The notes below the pieces were generated by a model. It did no database searches. It worked only from the letters and a program-made list of their open reading frames with translations, and was not told the DNA's origin. A program made the position numbers and the translations under genes. DNA of 64,000 nucleotides from Lysobacter enzymogenes. GTDB lineage: Bacteria > Pseudomonadota > Gammaproteobacteria > Xanthomonadales > Xanthomonadaceae. The DNA is taken from assembly GCF_017355525.1 (NCBI RefSeq), contig NZ_CP067395.1:3224001-3288000 (forward strand). The letters are read 5' to 3'. The first letter of the stretch is position 1. The number at the start of each line of letters is the position of its first letter. Shown piece after piece: positions 24,490 to 33,060 of the stretch.

Positions 24490-25686
24490 ATGTCCGCCGG
24501 ACGCCCCTCCGCGCTGCGCTCGCTGTACGCCTATCCCTGGGACGTGGCCTCGCGCGGTGCGCGCGAGTTCGCCGCGCAGGCGGCGCAGCTGGGCCTGTCC
24601 GGCGCGACCCTGGCGCTGAGCTGCCGCGCCGGCAGGTTCGTCAGCCCGCAACACCGCGGCAGCCGGGTGGTGTTTCCCGAAGACGGCGTGGTGTATTTCG
24701 AGCCCGATGCGCGCGGCTATGGCGAGATCGCGCCGCAGGCGCACAGCGACCCCGCGCTGCGCCACGTCGCCGAAGACCTCGCCGCCGACGGCGCCTTGCA
24801 GCTGCGCGCGTGGACCGTGCTGCTGCACAACCGCCGGCTCGGCGCGCTGCATCCGCTGCACGTGGCCCGCAACGCCTGGGGCGACGCCTACGCTTACAAC
24901 CTGTGTCCGTCGTCGCCGGCGGTGGCCGAGTACGCGCTGGCGCTGTGCGCCGACATCGCCCGCCTGCCGCTGCGCGGGCTGGTGCTGGAAACGCCGAACT
25001 GGCTGCCGTACGCGCACGGCCATCGCGACGAGTTCGCCCAGGTGCGCGGCAATCTCTGGCTCGACACCCTGCTGGGGCTGTGCTTTTGCAGCCATTGCCG
25101 GCGCATGGCCGGCGACGCCGATCTCGACGCCGACGCGCTCGCCGCGCGGGTGCGCGCGCGCGTCGACGGCTATCTGGCCGCGCCGGTGGACGCGGCGCCG
25201 GATCAGGCCGCGGCGTGGCTGCTCGCCGATCTGCTCGAGCTGCCGCAGTTGTCGGCGTATCTGAAACTGCGCCAGCAGCGCGTCGCCGACTTGGTCGCGG
25301 CGATCCGCGCGCGGGTGCCGCGCGACCGCGAAGTCTGGGTGATGCCGAGCGTGCAGCGTCCCACCGCCAACGCCTGGATCGAAGGCAGCCAGCTGGCCGC
25401 GCTGGCGCGCGCCTGCGACGGCGTGGAAGTGCCGTTCTACGAAGCCGACGCCGCGCGCGTGGCCGCCGACGCGTTCGACACCGTGCAGCGCGTCGGCGAT
25501 CCGGCGCGCGTGCGCGCGGTCCTGCGCCCCGGCCCGCCGGATCTGGGCGACGGCGCCGAGCTCGGCGCCGCGATGGACGCGCTCAAGACCGCCGGCATCG
25601 GCGATATTGCGTTCTACAACTACGGCCTGCTGCGTCCCGATCGGCTACGGGCGCTAGGCGCGCAGTTGCGCGCCGAAGCCGTCTGA
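24490..25686 (+). CDS. TIM-barrel-like hydrolase family protein of unknown function
   Basis: I do not recognise this 398-residue protein with certainty. It has no signal peptide, begins LYAYPWDV, and shows alternating strand/helix segments as in glycoside-hydrolase-like barrels: GLSGATLALSCR, GLVLETPNWLPYAHGH, VWVMPSVQRPTA, GIGDIAFYNYGLL. A CFCSHC cluster near residue 200 recalls a motif in some hypothetical glycosyl hydrolase families. It is the first gene of the rightward catabolic operon, so it probably acts on an early substrate such as a glycoside, lactone or oligomer (inference). The start is firm: AAGGAA lies eight bases before ATG 24490. Confidence 0.6.
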   Translation: MSAGRPSALRSLYAYPWDVASRGAREFAAQAAQLGLSGATLALSCRAGRFVSPQHRGSRVVFPEDGVVYFEPDARGYGEIAPQAHSDPALRHVAEDLAADGALQLRAWTVLLHNRRLGALHPLHVARNAWGDAYAYNLCPSSPAVAEYALALCADIARLPLRGLVLETPNWLPYAHGHRDEFAQVRGNLWLDTLLGLCFCSHCRRMAGDADLDADALAARVRARVDGYLAAPVDAAPDQAAAWLLADLLELPQLSAYLKLRQQRVADLVAAIRARVPRDREVWVMPSVQRPTANAWIEGSQLAALARACDGVEVPFYEADAARVAADAFDTVQRVGDPARVRAVLRPGPPDLGDGAELGAAMDALKTAGIGDIAFYNYGLLRPDRLRALGAQLRAEAV

Positions 25687-25710
25687 GCCCCGCCCGAGGA
25701 ACCCGCCCGC

Positions 25711-26487
25711 ATGAGCGCTTCCCGCCTGACCTTGATTACCGGCGCCGCCGGCGGCATCGGCCGCAGCCTGGTCGCGCGCTTCGTCGACGGCGGCGACCGC
25801 GTGCTCGCCCACGACCGCGATGCGGCGGCGCTGGCCGAACTGGCCGCGCAGCATGCGCCCGGCCGCGTAGTCGCCGCCGCGTCCGAGCTCACCGACCTCG
25901 ACGCCTTGCGCGCGGCGCTGGCGCCCGCGATCGCCGCGCACGGCCCGATCGGCGCGACCGTCGCCAACGCCGGCAGCGCCGAAGGCGTGAGTCTGGCCGG
26001 CACCGCACCGGACGCGTGGCGGCGCGATATCGAACAGAACCTGCACGCCGGCTATTGCACGTTCCAGGCCGCGCTCGACGGGCTCGCCGCCTGCGCCGGC
26101 AACATCGTCTTCATCGGCTCGGTCAACGGCCTCGCCGCGCTCGGCCATCCGGCCTACAGCGCGGCCAAGGCGGCGCTGATCAGCTACGCCCGGTCCATCG
26201 CGGTCGAGTACGGGCGGCTCGGCGTGCGCGCGAACGTGGTCTGTCCCGGCACGGTCAAGACCCAGGCCTGGCAGGCGCGCGCGGCGCAGAACCCGCAGGT
26301 GTTCGAAGATCTGAAGAAGTGGTATCCGCTCGGCGATTTCGCCGCGCCGGAGGACGTGGCCGAGGCCGCCTGGTTCCTGGCGTCGGCGCAGGCGCGGATG
26401 ATCAGCGGCGCGGTGGTGCCGGTCGACGGCGGCTTGATGGCCGGCAACCGGGTGATGGCGTCCGAACTTACCCTGGAGGCGTTGTGA
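25711..26487 (+). CDS. SDR-family NAD(P)-dependent oxidoreductase
   Basis: A 258-residue classical short-chain dehydrogenase. It has the cofactor motif TGAAGGIG (about 10-17), NAG at about 89, catalytic Ser in FIGSVNG and the YSAAK Tyr/Lys pair (about 149-153), and the usual PGTVKT and PVDGG segments. In this operon the likely substrate is a sugar or amino-sugar derivative, for example oxidation of an N-acetylhexosamine to its lactone or acid, but the sequence does not fix this. It lies 24 bases after the first gene. Its end overlaps the PLP-enzyme gene start, giving translational coupling. Confidence 0.88.
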   Translation: MSASRLTLITGAAGGIGRSLVARFVDGGDRVLAHDRDAAALAELAAQHAPGRVVAAASELTDLDALRAALAPAIAAHGPIGATVANAGSAEGVSLAGTAPDAWRRDIEQNLHAGYCTFQAALDGLAACAGNIVFIGSVNGLAALGHPAYSAAKAALISYARSIAVEYGRLGVRANVVCPGTVKTQAWQARAAQNPQVFEDLKKWYPLGDFAAPEDVAEAAWFLASAQARMISGAVVPVDGGLMAGNRVMASELTLEAL

Positions 26488-27779
26488 GCGCGAACCCGTC
26501 ACTGCTTGCCTTGCAATCGCAGACGCTGCTGCCCGGCGTCAAAGGCCTGCCGCTGCAGGCGCCGCTGCGTCAGGACCAGATCGCCGCGCAAGGCTACAAC
26601 GTGCTCGACGGCCGCCTGTCGTATCCGGTCGCGGTGTTGCGCCGGTCCACGCTCGAACACAATCTGGCCTGGATGCGCGGATTCGCCGAGCACGCCGGCG
26701 CGCTGCTGGCGCCGCACGGCAAGACCACGATGAGCCCGCAACTGTTCCAGGCCCAGCTCGACGCCGGCGCCTGGGCGATCACCCTGGCGACGATTCCGCA
26801 GTTGCGCGTGGCCCACCGCTTCGGGGTCAGGCGGGTGTTGCTGGCGAACCAGCCGGTCGCTTACGCCGATATCGAAAGTCTCGCGGCGCTGCTGCGCGAC
26901 GACGCCGGATTCGACGCCTGGGTGCTGGTCGATTCCAGCGCCGGCGCGGCGCGCTTGAACGAGGTCATGGCGCGGACGGCGCCGCAGCGGCGGCTGCCGG
27001 TGCTGGTCGAACTGGGCCTGGACGGCGGCCGCACCGGCGCGCGCGGCCTCGACGCCGGGCTGCGGCTGGCGCGCGAAGTCGCCGCCGCGCCGCAGCTGCG
27101 GCTGGCCGGCATCGAAGGTTACGAAGGCCTGTGGACCGGCGCCGACCGCGCCGCCGATCTGGCCCGCGTGCACGCGCTGCTGGCGCAGATGGTCGAGCTG
27201 ACCCGCGAGTGCGACCGCGCGGGACTGTTCGACGGCGACGAGATCCTCATCAGCGCCGGCGGCTCGGCTTACTTCGACTTCGTCGCCGACGCGTTCGCCG
27301 CGCTCGACGGCTTGTCGCGGCCGTTGAAGCGAGTGCTGCGTTCGGGCTGCTATCTGACCTCCGACCACGGCCTCTACCATGGGTTGCAGCAAGAGATGCG
27401 CACCCGCCACGGCGCCGAATTCCGCCACGGCCTGCAACCGGCGCTGGAACTGTGGGCGATGGTGCAGTCGCGCCCGGAACCGGGGCTGGCGCTGCTGACC
27501 CTCGGCAAGCGCGACGCGTCCTACGACGTCGAACTGCCGCGCCCGCTGCAATGGCACCGTCCCGGCGAAGCCGCGCCGCGGCCGCTGCGCGAGGCGCGCA
27601 TCGGCAAGATGAACGACCAGCACGCGTATCTGGAACTGCCGCCGGAGCATCCGCTGCAAGTCGGCGACCTCGTCGCCGTCGGCATCTCGCATCCGTGCAC
27701 CACCTTCGACAAATGGCCGCTGATGCTGCTCAGCGACGACAGTTACGGCGTGACCGGCGCGATCAACACGTTCTTCTGA
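26484..27779 (+). CDS. D-serine/D-threonine-type PLP enzyme, probable amino-sugar-acid (D-glucosaminate-like) dehydratase
   Basis: A 431-residue protein with a fold-type III alanine-racemase-like N-terminal domain and a D-serine-dehydratase-like C-terminal domain. The PLP Lys is in APHGKTTMSP (about 80). The paired metal ligands His and Cys of the DSD1 group are in GISHPCTTFDKW (about 403-405). The family includes D-serine dehydratase, D-threonine aldolase and, as I recall, Mn-dependent D-glucosaminate dehydratase. With a D-aminoacylase, a 2-keto-3-deoxy sugar-acid kinase and a KDPG-type aldolase beside it, deamination of an aminohexonate to a 2-keto-3-deoxyhexonate is the best reading. The start is GTG 26484, overlapping the SDR stop, with GGAGG upstream. 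Confidence 0.82.
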   Translation: MSANPSLLALQSQTLLPGVKGLPLQAPLRQDQIAAQGYNVLDGRLSYPVAVLRRSTLEHNLAWMRGFAEHAGALLAPHGKTTMSPQLFQAQLDAGAWAITLATIPQLRVAHRFGVRRVLLANQPVAYADIESLAALLRDDAGFDAWVLVDSSAGAARLNEVMARTAPQRRLPVLVELGLDGGRTGARGLDAGLRLAREVAAAPQLRLAGIEGYEGLWTGADRAADLARVHALLAQMVELTRECDRAGLFDGDEILISAGGSAYFDFVADAFAALDGLSRPLKRVLRSGCYLTSDHGLYHGLQQEMRTRHGAEFRHGLQPALELWAMVQSRPEPGLALLTLGKRDASYDVELPRPLQWHRPGEAAPRPLREARIGKMNDQHAYLELPPEHPLQVGDLVAVGISHPCTTFDKWPLMLLSDDSYGVTGAINTFF

Positions 27780-27837
27780 GCGCACCGGCCCGTCCGAGGT
27801 TCCTCCGCAATCCCTTTCAGCCAGGAGCGCGCCGCCC

Positions 27838-28695
27838 GTGTCCGACAACTTGATCTCAGCGATCCGCGGCGCGCTGGCGGAACTTCGCCCGGCCGAACGC
27901 AAGGTCGCCGAAGGCGTGCTGGCCGACCTGGACTTCGCCATCCACGCCAGCATCAGCGAACTGGCCGCGCGCGCCGGTGTGTCCGAGCCCAGCGTGACCC
28001 GGTTCTGCCGCGCGGTGGGTTGCGAGAGCCTGCGCCAGTTCAAGGTGCAGCTCGCGCACAGCCTCGCCGCGGGCGTGCCGTATCAGGCCGTCACCATCGA
28101 CAAGGACGACGACACCGGCACCTTGGTGCACAAGGTCTGCGACAGCATCGCCGCGGCGCTGCAGGACGTGCGCGAACGCACCGACCCGGCCGCGCTCGAC
28201 GCCGCCGCGGCGCTGATCGCCGGCGCGCGCCGGGTCTGCTGCATCGGCGTCGGCTCGGGCTCGGGCGTGGCCGCGCAGGACGCGTTCCTGCGCCTGCTGC
28301 GCCTGGACATCGCCGCCAGCGCGCACAGCGACGGCCACCTGCAACGCCTGGCCGCGGGCATGCTCGGCGAACAGGACGTGCTGCTGGCGATCTCGTTGTC
28401 CGGGCGCAGCCCCGAAGTCAACGACAGCGTGCGCATCGCCCGCGAGCACGGCGCCAAGGTCATCGCATTGACCCAGACCGGCACGCCGCTGGGCTGGGAC
28501 GCGCACGTGCCGCTGCTGCTGCCGCCGTCGAGCGCGGCGACGGCGTATTCGCCGGGCGTGTCGCGGCTGATGCAGTTGGCGGTGATCGACATGCTCGCGA
28601 TAGCGGTCGCGCTGCGCCAGCAACCCGCCGTGCTGGAGAAGGCGCGCCGGGCCAAGGCCGAGGTCGAGCGCGCGCAGGCGCCGGGGCGCTCGTGA
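27838..28695 (+). CDS. RpiR-family transcriptional regulator of the amino-sugar-like operon
   Basis: A 285-residue protein starting at a GTG. It has an N-terminal HTH_6 domain (RPAERKVAEGVLADLDF; ISELAARAGVSEPSVTRFCRAVGCESLRQFK) and a C-terminal SIS domain (VCCIGVGSGSGVAAQDAF; DVLLAISLSGRSPEVND). SIS domains of this family bind phosphosugars, so a pathway intermediate such as 2-keto-3-deoxy-6-phosphogalactonate or -gluconate would be a fitting effector (inference). It sits within the operon 58 bases after the PLP-enzyme gene and overlaps the deacylase gene (GTGA), implying autoregulation with the structural genes. Confidence 0.9.
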   Translation: MSDNLISAIRGALAELRPAERKVAEGVLADLDFAIHASISELAARAGVSEPSVTRFCRAVGCESLRQFKVQLAHSLAAGVPYQAVTIDKDDDTGTLVHKVCDSIAAALQDVRERTDPAALDAAAALIAGARRVCCIGVGSGSGVAAQDAFLRLLRLDIAASAHSDGHLQRLAAGMLGEQDVLLAISLSGRSPEVNDSVRIAREHGAKVIALTQTGTPLGWDAHVPLLLPPSSAATAYSPGVSRLMQLAVIDMLAIAVALRQQPAVLEKARRAKAEVERAQAPGRS

Positions 28696-30170
28696 GCGCA
28701 GCCGTCGCTTCGTTCGACGCGGTGATCGCCGATGCGCTGGTCTACGACGGCGACGGCGGCCCCGGCTACCGCGCCGACGTGGCCGCGCGCGACGGCCGCA
28801 TCGCCGCGATCGGCGCGCCGCGCTCGCTGCGCGGGCGCATCGAGGAAGACGCGCGCGGCCTCGCGCTGGCGCCGGGCTTCATCGACGCGCACGCCCACGA
28901 CGACCGCGCCGCGCTCGACGACCCGGCGATGTTCGCCAAGCTCAGCCAGGGCGTGACCACGGTGATCGCCGGCAATTGCGGCATCAGCCTGGCGCCGTGG
29001 CGCGCCGGGCGCGAGCCGCCGGCGCCGCTGTCGCTGATCGGGCGGCGCGGGGATTTCCGCTTCGACGCCTTCGCCGACTACCTCGACGCGGTCGACGCCG
29101 CGGCGCCGGCAGTGAACGTCGCGGCGCTGGTCGGCCATTCGACCTTGCGCGTGGCCGAAGTCGCCGACCTCGACCGCGCGGCCGACGCCACCGAGATCGC
29201 GCGCATGCGCGCCCGCGTCGGCGAAGCGATGCGCGCCGGCGCGCTGGGGTTGTCCAGCGGCTTGTTCTATCGCCCCAGCCGCGCCGCGCCGAACAGCGAG
29301 GTGATCGCGCTGGCCAGCGAAAGCGCCGCGCACGGCGGCGTCTACGCCTCGCACATCCGCGACGAGTACGACGGCGTGCTGGCCGCGCTCGACGAAGCCA
29401 TCGATGCCGGCGAGGCCGCGCGCGCGCCGGTGATCCTGTCGCATCACAAATGCGCCGGCCCGGCCAACTGGGGCCGCACCGTGCAGACGCTGGCGCGCAT
29501 CGACGAACGCCGGCGCCGGCATCCGGTCGCGCTCGACGCGTATCCCTACACGGCCGGTTCCACCGTGCTGGATCCGGACTACGTCGACGGCGTCATCCGC
29601 ATCCTGGTGAGCTGGTCGCAGCCGCATCCCGAACAGGCCGGGCGCGATCTGGCCGAGATCGCGGCCGAGTGGAACCTCGATCAAAAGCAAGCCGCGCAAC
29701 GCCTGCTGCCGGCCGGCGCGGTCTATTTCCAGATGCGCGAAGACGACGTGCGCCGGGTGCTGAGTTTCGACGCGACCATGATCGGCTCCGACGGCCTGCC
29801 GCACGACGCGCACCCGCATCCGCGCCTGTGGGGCGCGTTCCCGCGCGTGCTCGGCCATTACTGCCGCGAGCAAGGCCTGTTCGATCTGCCCGAGGCGATC
29901 CGGCGCATGACTTCGCTGACCGCCGACACCTTCGGCCTGCGCCGCCGCGGCCGCATCGCGCCCGGGTTGGCCGCGGATCTGGTGCTGTTCGATCCGGCCG
30001 CGATCGCCGACCGCGCGAGCTTCGCCGAACCGCGCCGGCCGGCCGCGGGCCTGCATGCCGTGTGGGTCGCCGGGGTTTGCGCGCTGCGCGACGGCGTCGC
30101 CACCGGCGAACGCCGCGGCCGGGCCTTGCGCCGTCAACACGAGCGTTACCAGGACTTCGAACATGTCTGA
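28692..30170 (+). CDS. N-acyl-D-amino-acid deacylase (D-aminoacylase) family amidohydrolase
   Basis: A 492-residue amidohydrolase. Metal-site motif FIDAHAHDD (about 64-70), the Cys-bearing IAGNCGISLAP (about 96), HIRDEYDG, SHHKCAGPANWG and MIGSDGLPHDAHPHPR all match D-aminoacylases. The family removes the acyl group from N-acyl-D-amino acids. Here the substrate could be an N-acetylated 2-amino-2-deoxy-hexonate, whose C2 configuration is like that of a D-amino acid (inference from neighbours). The start is GTG 28692, overlapping the regulator's stop. Its end overlaps the DgoK gene by eight bases. Confidence 0.88.
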   Translation: MSAAVASFDAVIADALVYDGDGGPGYRADVAARDGRIAAIGAPRSLRGRIEEDARGLALAPGFIDAHAHDDRAALDDPAMFAKLSQGVTTVIAGNCGISLAPWRAGREPPAPLSLIGRRGDFRFDAFADYLDAVDAAAPAVNVAALVGHSTLRVAEVADLDRAADATEIARMRARVGEAMRAGALGLSSGLFYRPSRAAPNSEVIALASESAAHGGVYASHIRDEYDGVLAALDEAIDAGEAARAPVILSHHKCAGPANWGRTVQTLARIDERRRRHPVALDAYPYTAGSTVLDPDYVDGVIRILVSWSQPHPEQAGRDLAEIAAEWNLDQKQAAQRLLPAGAVYFQMREDDVRRVLSFDATMIGSDGLPHDAHPHPRLWGAFPRVLGHYCREQGLFDLPEAIRRMTSLTADTFGLRRRGRIAPGLAADLVLFDPAAIADRASFAEPRRPAAGLHAVWVAGVCALRDGVATGERRGRALRRQHERYQDFEHV

Positions 30171-31092
30171 CCCGAACGGATCGGGCATCGCCCTGATCGG
30201 CGTGGATTGGGGCTCGACCCATCTGCGCGTGCACGCCTTCGACGCGCGCGGCGGCGTGCTCGCCACCCGCGCCAGCGCGCGCGGCATGGCCTCGCTCGCG
30301 GCGCCGGCGGAATTCGCCGACGCCCTGGGCGAACTGCTCGGCAGCGAACTCGACGACGGCCGCGCGCCGATCCTGCTGGCCGGCATGGCCGGCGCGCGCG
30401 CGGGCTGGCAGGAAGCGCCGTACGCGCCGCTGCCGACCGATGCGGCGACGCTCGCCGCGATGCTGCAACCGCTGCAGTTCCGCGGCCGCCGCGCCGCCAT
30501 CGTGCCCGGCGTCAGCGGGCCCAGCGACGGTTTCGTCGACGTCATGCGCGGCGAGGAGACGCAGGCGCTCGGCGTGCCGCCGGGAACGGCTCGGGTCGTT
30601 GCGCCGGGGACGCACAGCAAGTGGTTGCGCTTGGACGCGGGCGTCGTGGTCGGGTTTTCCACGTATCCGACCGGGGAGATCTACAGCTTGCTGCTCGAAC
30701 GCAGCTTGCTTGGACGCGGCCTGCCCGCGAACGCGTGGTCCGAGCGCGGCTTCGTGCTCGGCCTGGACACCGCGCGCGAACGCCCGGACTGGCTGCACCA
30801 GTTGTTCGGCGTGCGCGCCCGCAACGTCCGCGACGCGGCGCCGGCCGAGGAACTGCCGGCGTTCCTGTCGGGCCTGCTGATCGGCTACGAATGCCTCGGC
30901 GCCAACCGCATCGATAAAGCCGACGCGGCCGAGGTCTGCGATGGCGAGATCGCGGTCATCGGCGGAGCGCGCGTGGCCGCGACCTATGCGCTGGCGCTGC
31001 GCCGCTACGGCCTGCCGCACTACATCATCGAAGGCGACACCGCGTTCTGCCACGGGCTGTGGCGCATCGCCCAAGCGGCCGAATACGTATGA
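30163..31092 (+). CDS. dgoK: 2-dehydro-3-deoxygalactonokinase (DgoK family)
   Basis: A 309-residue sugar-acid kinase of the DgoK family. It has the N-terminal phosphate loop GVDWGSTHLRVHAFD, MAGARAGWQEAPY, GVSGPSDGFVDVMRGEETQ and VAPGTHSKW, all conserved features of this group. It should phosphorylate 2-keto-3-deoxygalactonate (or -gluconate) at C6 for the aldolase encoded next. Gluco- versus galacto-configuration is not decided by sequence, but the DgoK family points to galacto. Start ATG 30163 and stop overlap both neighbours, as expected for one transcript. Confidence 0.92.
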   Translation: MSDPNGSGIALIGVDWGSTHLRVHAFDARGGVLATRASARGMASLAAPAEFADALGELLGSELDDGRAPILLAGMAGARAGWQEAPYAPLPTDAATLAAMLQPLQFRGRRAAIVPGVSGPSDGFVDVMRGEETQALGVPPGTARVVAPGTHSKWLRLDAGVVVGFSTYPTGEIYSLLLERSLLGRGLPANAWSERGFVLGLDTARERPDWLHQLFGVRARNVRDAAPAEELPAFLSGLLIGYECLGANRIDKADAAEVCDGEIAVIGGARVAATYALALRRYGLPHYIIEGDTAFCHGLWRIAQAAEYV

Positions 31093-31745
31093 CCGAGACG
31101 ACGACGAGCCGCGTCGCGACGCCGTCCGCCCTCGCGCCCTGGCTGGCCCGGGCGCCGTTCGTCGCGATCCTGCGCGGCATCACGCCCGACGAAGCGGTGC
31201 CGGTCGGCGAAGCGCTGTGGTCGGCCGGCTGGCGCATCGTCGAAGTGCCGCTGAATTCGCCCGACGCCTTCGTCAGCATCGAACGGCTGCAACGGCGTTT
31301 CGGCGATGCGATCCTGCTCGGCGCGGGCACCGTGCGGCGTTTGCACGAGGTCGACGCGCTGGCGCGGCTCGGCGCGCGCCTGATGGTCTGCCCGCACACC
31401 GACCCGGCGCTGATCGCGCACGCCAAGGCGAGCGGCCTGCTGGCCCTGCCCGGCGCGGCCACCGCCAGCGAATGCCTGAGCGCGCTCGACGCCGGCGCCG
31501 ATGCGCTCAAGCTGTTTCCGGCCGACATGTTCAGTCCCGCCGCATTGGCCGCGTTGCGCGCGGTGTTGCCGGGCAGCACCGCGGTGCTGCCGGTTGGCGG
31601 CATCCGCGCCGAACGGCTGACGCCGTGGCGCGCGGCCGGCGCCGACGGCTTCGGCATCGGCAGCGCGCTGTACCGGCCCGGGCGCAGCGCCGACGAAGTC
31701 GCGCGCATCGCCCACCGCTTCAACCTCGCCTGGAATTCGCCGTGA
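31089..31745 (+). CDS. dgoA: 2-dehydro-3-deoxy-6-phosphogalactonate/gluconate aldolase
   Basis: A 218-residue class I aldolase of the KDPG/KDPGal family. Key segments are VAILRGITPDEAV with the Glu-containing IVEVPLNSP, GAGTV, and the Schiff-base Lys in DALKLFPADMF (about 141). It cleaves the phosphorylated keto-deoxy acid to pyruvate and glyceraldehyde 3-phosphate, ending the pathway. IVEVPLNSP is the form seen in DgoA-type aldolases, favouring the galacto substrate. ATG 31089 overlaps the kinase stop (ATGA). It is the last gene of the operon. Confidence 0.92.
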   Translation: MTETTTSRVATPSALAPWLARAPFVAILRGITPDEAVPVGEALWSAGWRIVEVPLNSPDAFVSIERLQRRFGDAILLGAGTVRRLHEVDALARLGARLMVCPHTDPALIAHAKASGLLALPGAATASECLSALDAGADALKLFPADMFSPAALAALRAVLPGSTAVLPVGGIRAERLTPWRAAGADGFGIGSALYRPGRSADEVARIAHRFNLAWNSP

Positions 31746-31829
31746 CCTGAGCCCGAGGCGGGATCGAACAAGCCGGCGATGGAGGAACCCGCAACGGCGC
31801 GAAACGCCGCTCGTCGCCTTCGCTCCGTG

Positions 31830-32381
31830 TTACTCGCCCTTCCCTTCGGCGCGATGCGCATAGCTGATCACGCGCGTCACCCGCCATTGGCCGCCTTCGT
31901 GGCGCCACAACATGACGAACTCGCCACGCCCCTCGCAAACGCCGCCGTCGGGCGCGCAGAAACGGTGTTCGCCGATCTCCATCGCGCCGAAGTCCGGCAA
32001 CGGATAGACGCGCAAGGTGCCAGGCACCAACTCGCGCCGGATCTTTCCGCAGACGTTGCGGCGCGTGTTCTCCAGCATCGTGTCGCGGGTCCAGGTGACG
32101 CCGCCGCGGTCGTGATAGAACTCGACGTTCGGGTCGAACAGCGCGGCGTGGCGGGCCAGTTGGGCCGGGTCGGCGCAGCGGTTGAAGGAATCGAACAATT
32201 GCGCGTCGAGCCCGGCGACGCGATCGGTCAGCGCCTGGCCCTGCAGCGCGGCTTCGCTGCCTGCCTCGGCCTCGGCCTTGTCCGCGCCGGGTCCTGCGGC
32301 TGCGGCCGTCGACGACATCGCCGCGATCGCCAGCGCCGAGCATGCCGCGATCCTGAGCGCCTTGCCTGCGTGTCCCTTCAT
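31830..32381 (-). CDS. exported SnoaL/DUF4440-like (NTF2-fold) protein
   Basis: A 183-residue protein with a signal peptide (ALRIAACSALAIAAMSSTAAAA). Its NTF2-like domain shows LFDSFNRCADPAQLARHAALFDPNVEFYHDRGG, then GEFVMLWRHEGGQWRVTRVISYAH at the end, the pattern of SnoaL-like and DUF4440 proteins. No catalytic role can be read; many are small-ligand binding or of unknown function. The start at 32381 is chosen because the signal peptide begins there; upstream in-frame ATGs give unlikely N-termini. It converges with the aldolase gene. Confidence 0.75.
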   Translation of the reverse strand: MKGHAGKALRIAACSALAIAAMSSTAAAAGPGADKAEAEAGSEAALQGQALTDRVAGLDAQLFDSFNRCADPAQLARHAALFDPNVEFYHDRGGVTWTRDTMLENTRRNVCGKIRRELVPGTLRVYPLPDFGAMEIGEHRFCAPDGGVCEGRGEFVMLWRHEGGQWRVTRVISYAHRAEGKGE

Positions 32382-32526
32382 CGAAACCGTCCTGTCGCAT
32401 CCGCGCCATCCGCGTGCGCCGCAGCCTAGCGCGGACAGCGCGGCGCGGCCGGGGCCAGAGGTCATTGGGCCATCCGTCATGGCCGCGCCGCGGCGCGGCC
32501 GGCGAGGTCGCGCGGACCGGGCCGGG

Positions 32527-32829
32527 TCAATCCTGCGCGTCGTCTTCGTCGTGCGCCGGCGGTTCGGCGTCGACCAGCGCCAGTTGCGGCCGCGCCCGCG
32601 CTTCGGCTGCGCCCTGCTCCTGAGCGGCCCGCTCCTGCGCCGCCGGCGCCTCGACGATGGCCTGGCGGATTTCCGCCAGCATCGGCAACAGGTTGTAGAA
32701 CGAATTGGCGACCGCCTTGCGGCCCATCGCGGTGTAGCGGTCGCCTTCGCACAACGCGAACCAGGTCGCGTTGTGCAGGGCCTGGATCGCGCGGTCGGCC
32801 TGCGCGGCGGAAACGGTGTGGGTGCTCAT
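32527..32829 (-). CDS. hypothetical protein, 100 residues, acidic tail
   Basis: I do not recognise this protein. It has an N-terminal helical part (SAAQADRAIQALHNATWFALCEGDRYTAM), a central segment rich in Ala/Glu/Gln, and an acidic end (EPPAHDEDDAQD). There is no signal peptide or membrane segment. Codon use matches the genome, and GGAG lies upstream of the ATG. It stands alone on the minus strand between unrelated genes. Confidence 0.55.
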   Translation of the reverse strand: MSTHTVSAAQADRAIQALHNATWFALCEGDRYTAMGRKAVANSFYNLLPMLAEIRQAIVEAPAAQERAAQEQGAAEARARPQLALVDAEPPAHDEDDAQD

Positions 32830-33060
32830 GGCGGACTCCCATCGGCTGATGGCGTGCAGCGATGAGCCAATCTAGCCGAGCCCCGGTGCAGCGCCTGCGA
32901 CGGCGTCGAGGAATACGCGGTCGAACAACCGGCGCGTTGTGCTGGCGATCAGTTTCGTCCTCTGCGACGCGGCGATGGAATCCTGTGCCCGCTCCGACCG
33001 GCGCGCGTCGCGCCGGTCCAGACCGCACGCATTCGCATGCGGCACATCGGGAACGTCCGC

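Noticed and set aside
24411..27779. A very long open frame of over 1100 codons crossing three genes
   Set aside because: In its first two thirds it is a shadow frame of the TIM-barrel-like and SDR genes, kept open by high GC; only its last part, from GTG 26484, is a real gene.
28692..30170. Calling the amidohydrolase a dihydroorotase or dipeptidase
   Set aside because: The IAGNCGISLAP Cys motif, HIRDEYDG and length fit the D-aminoacylase family.
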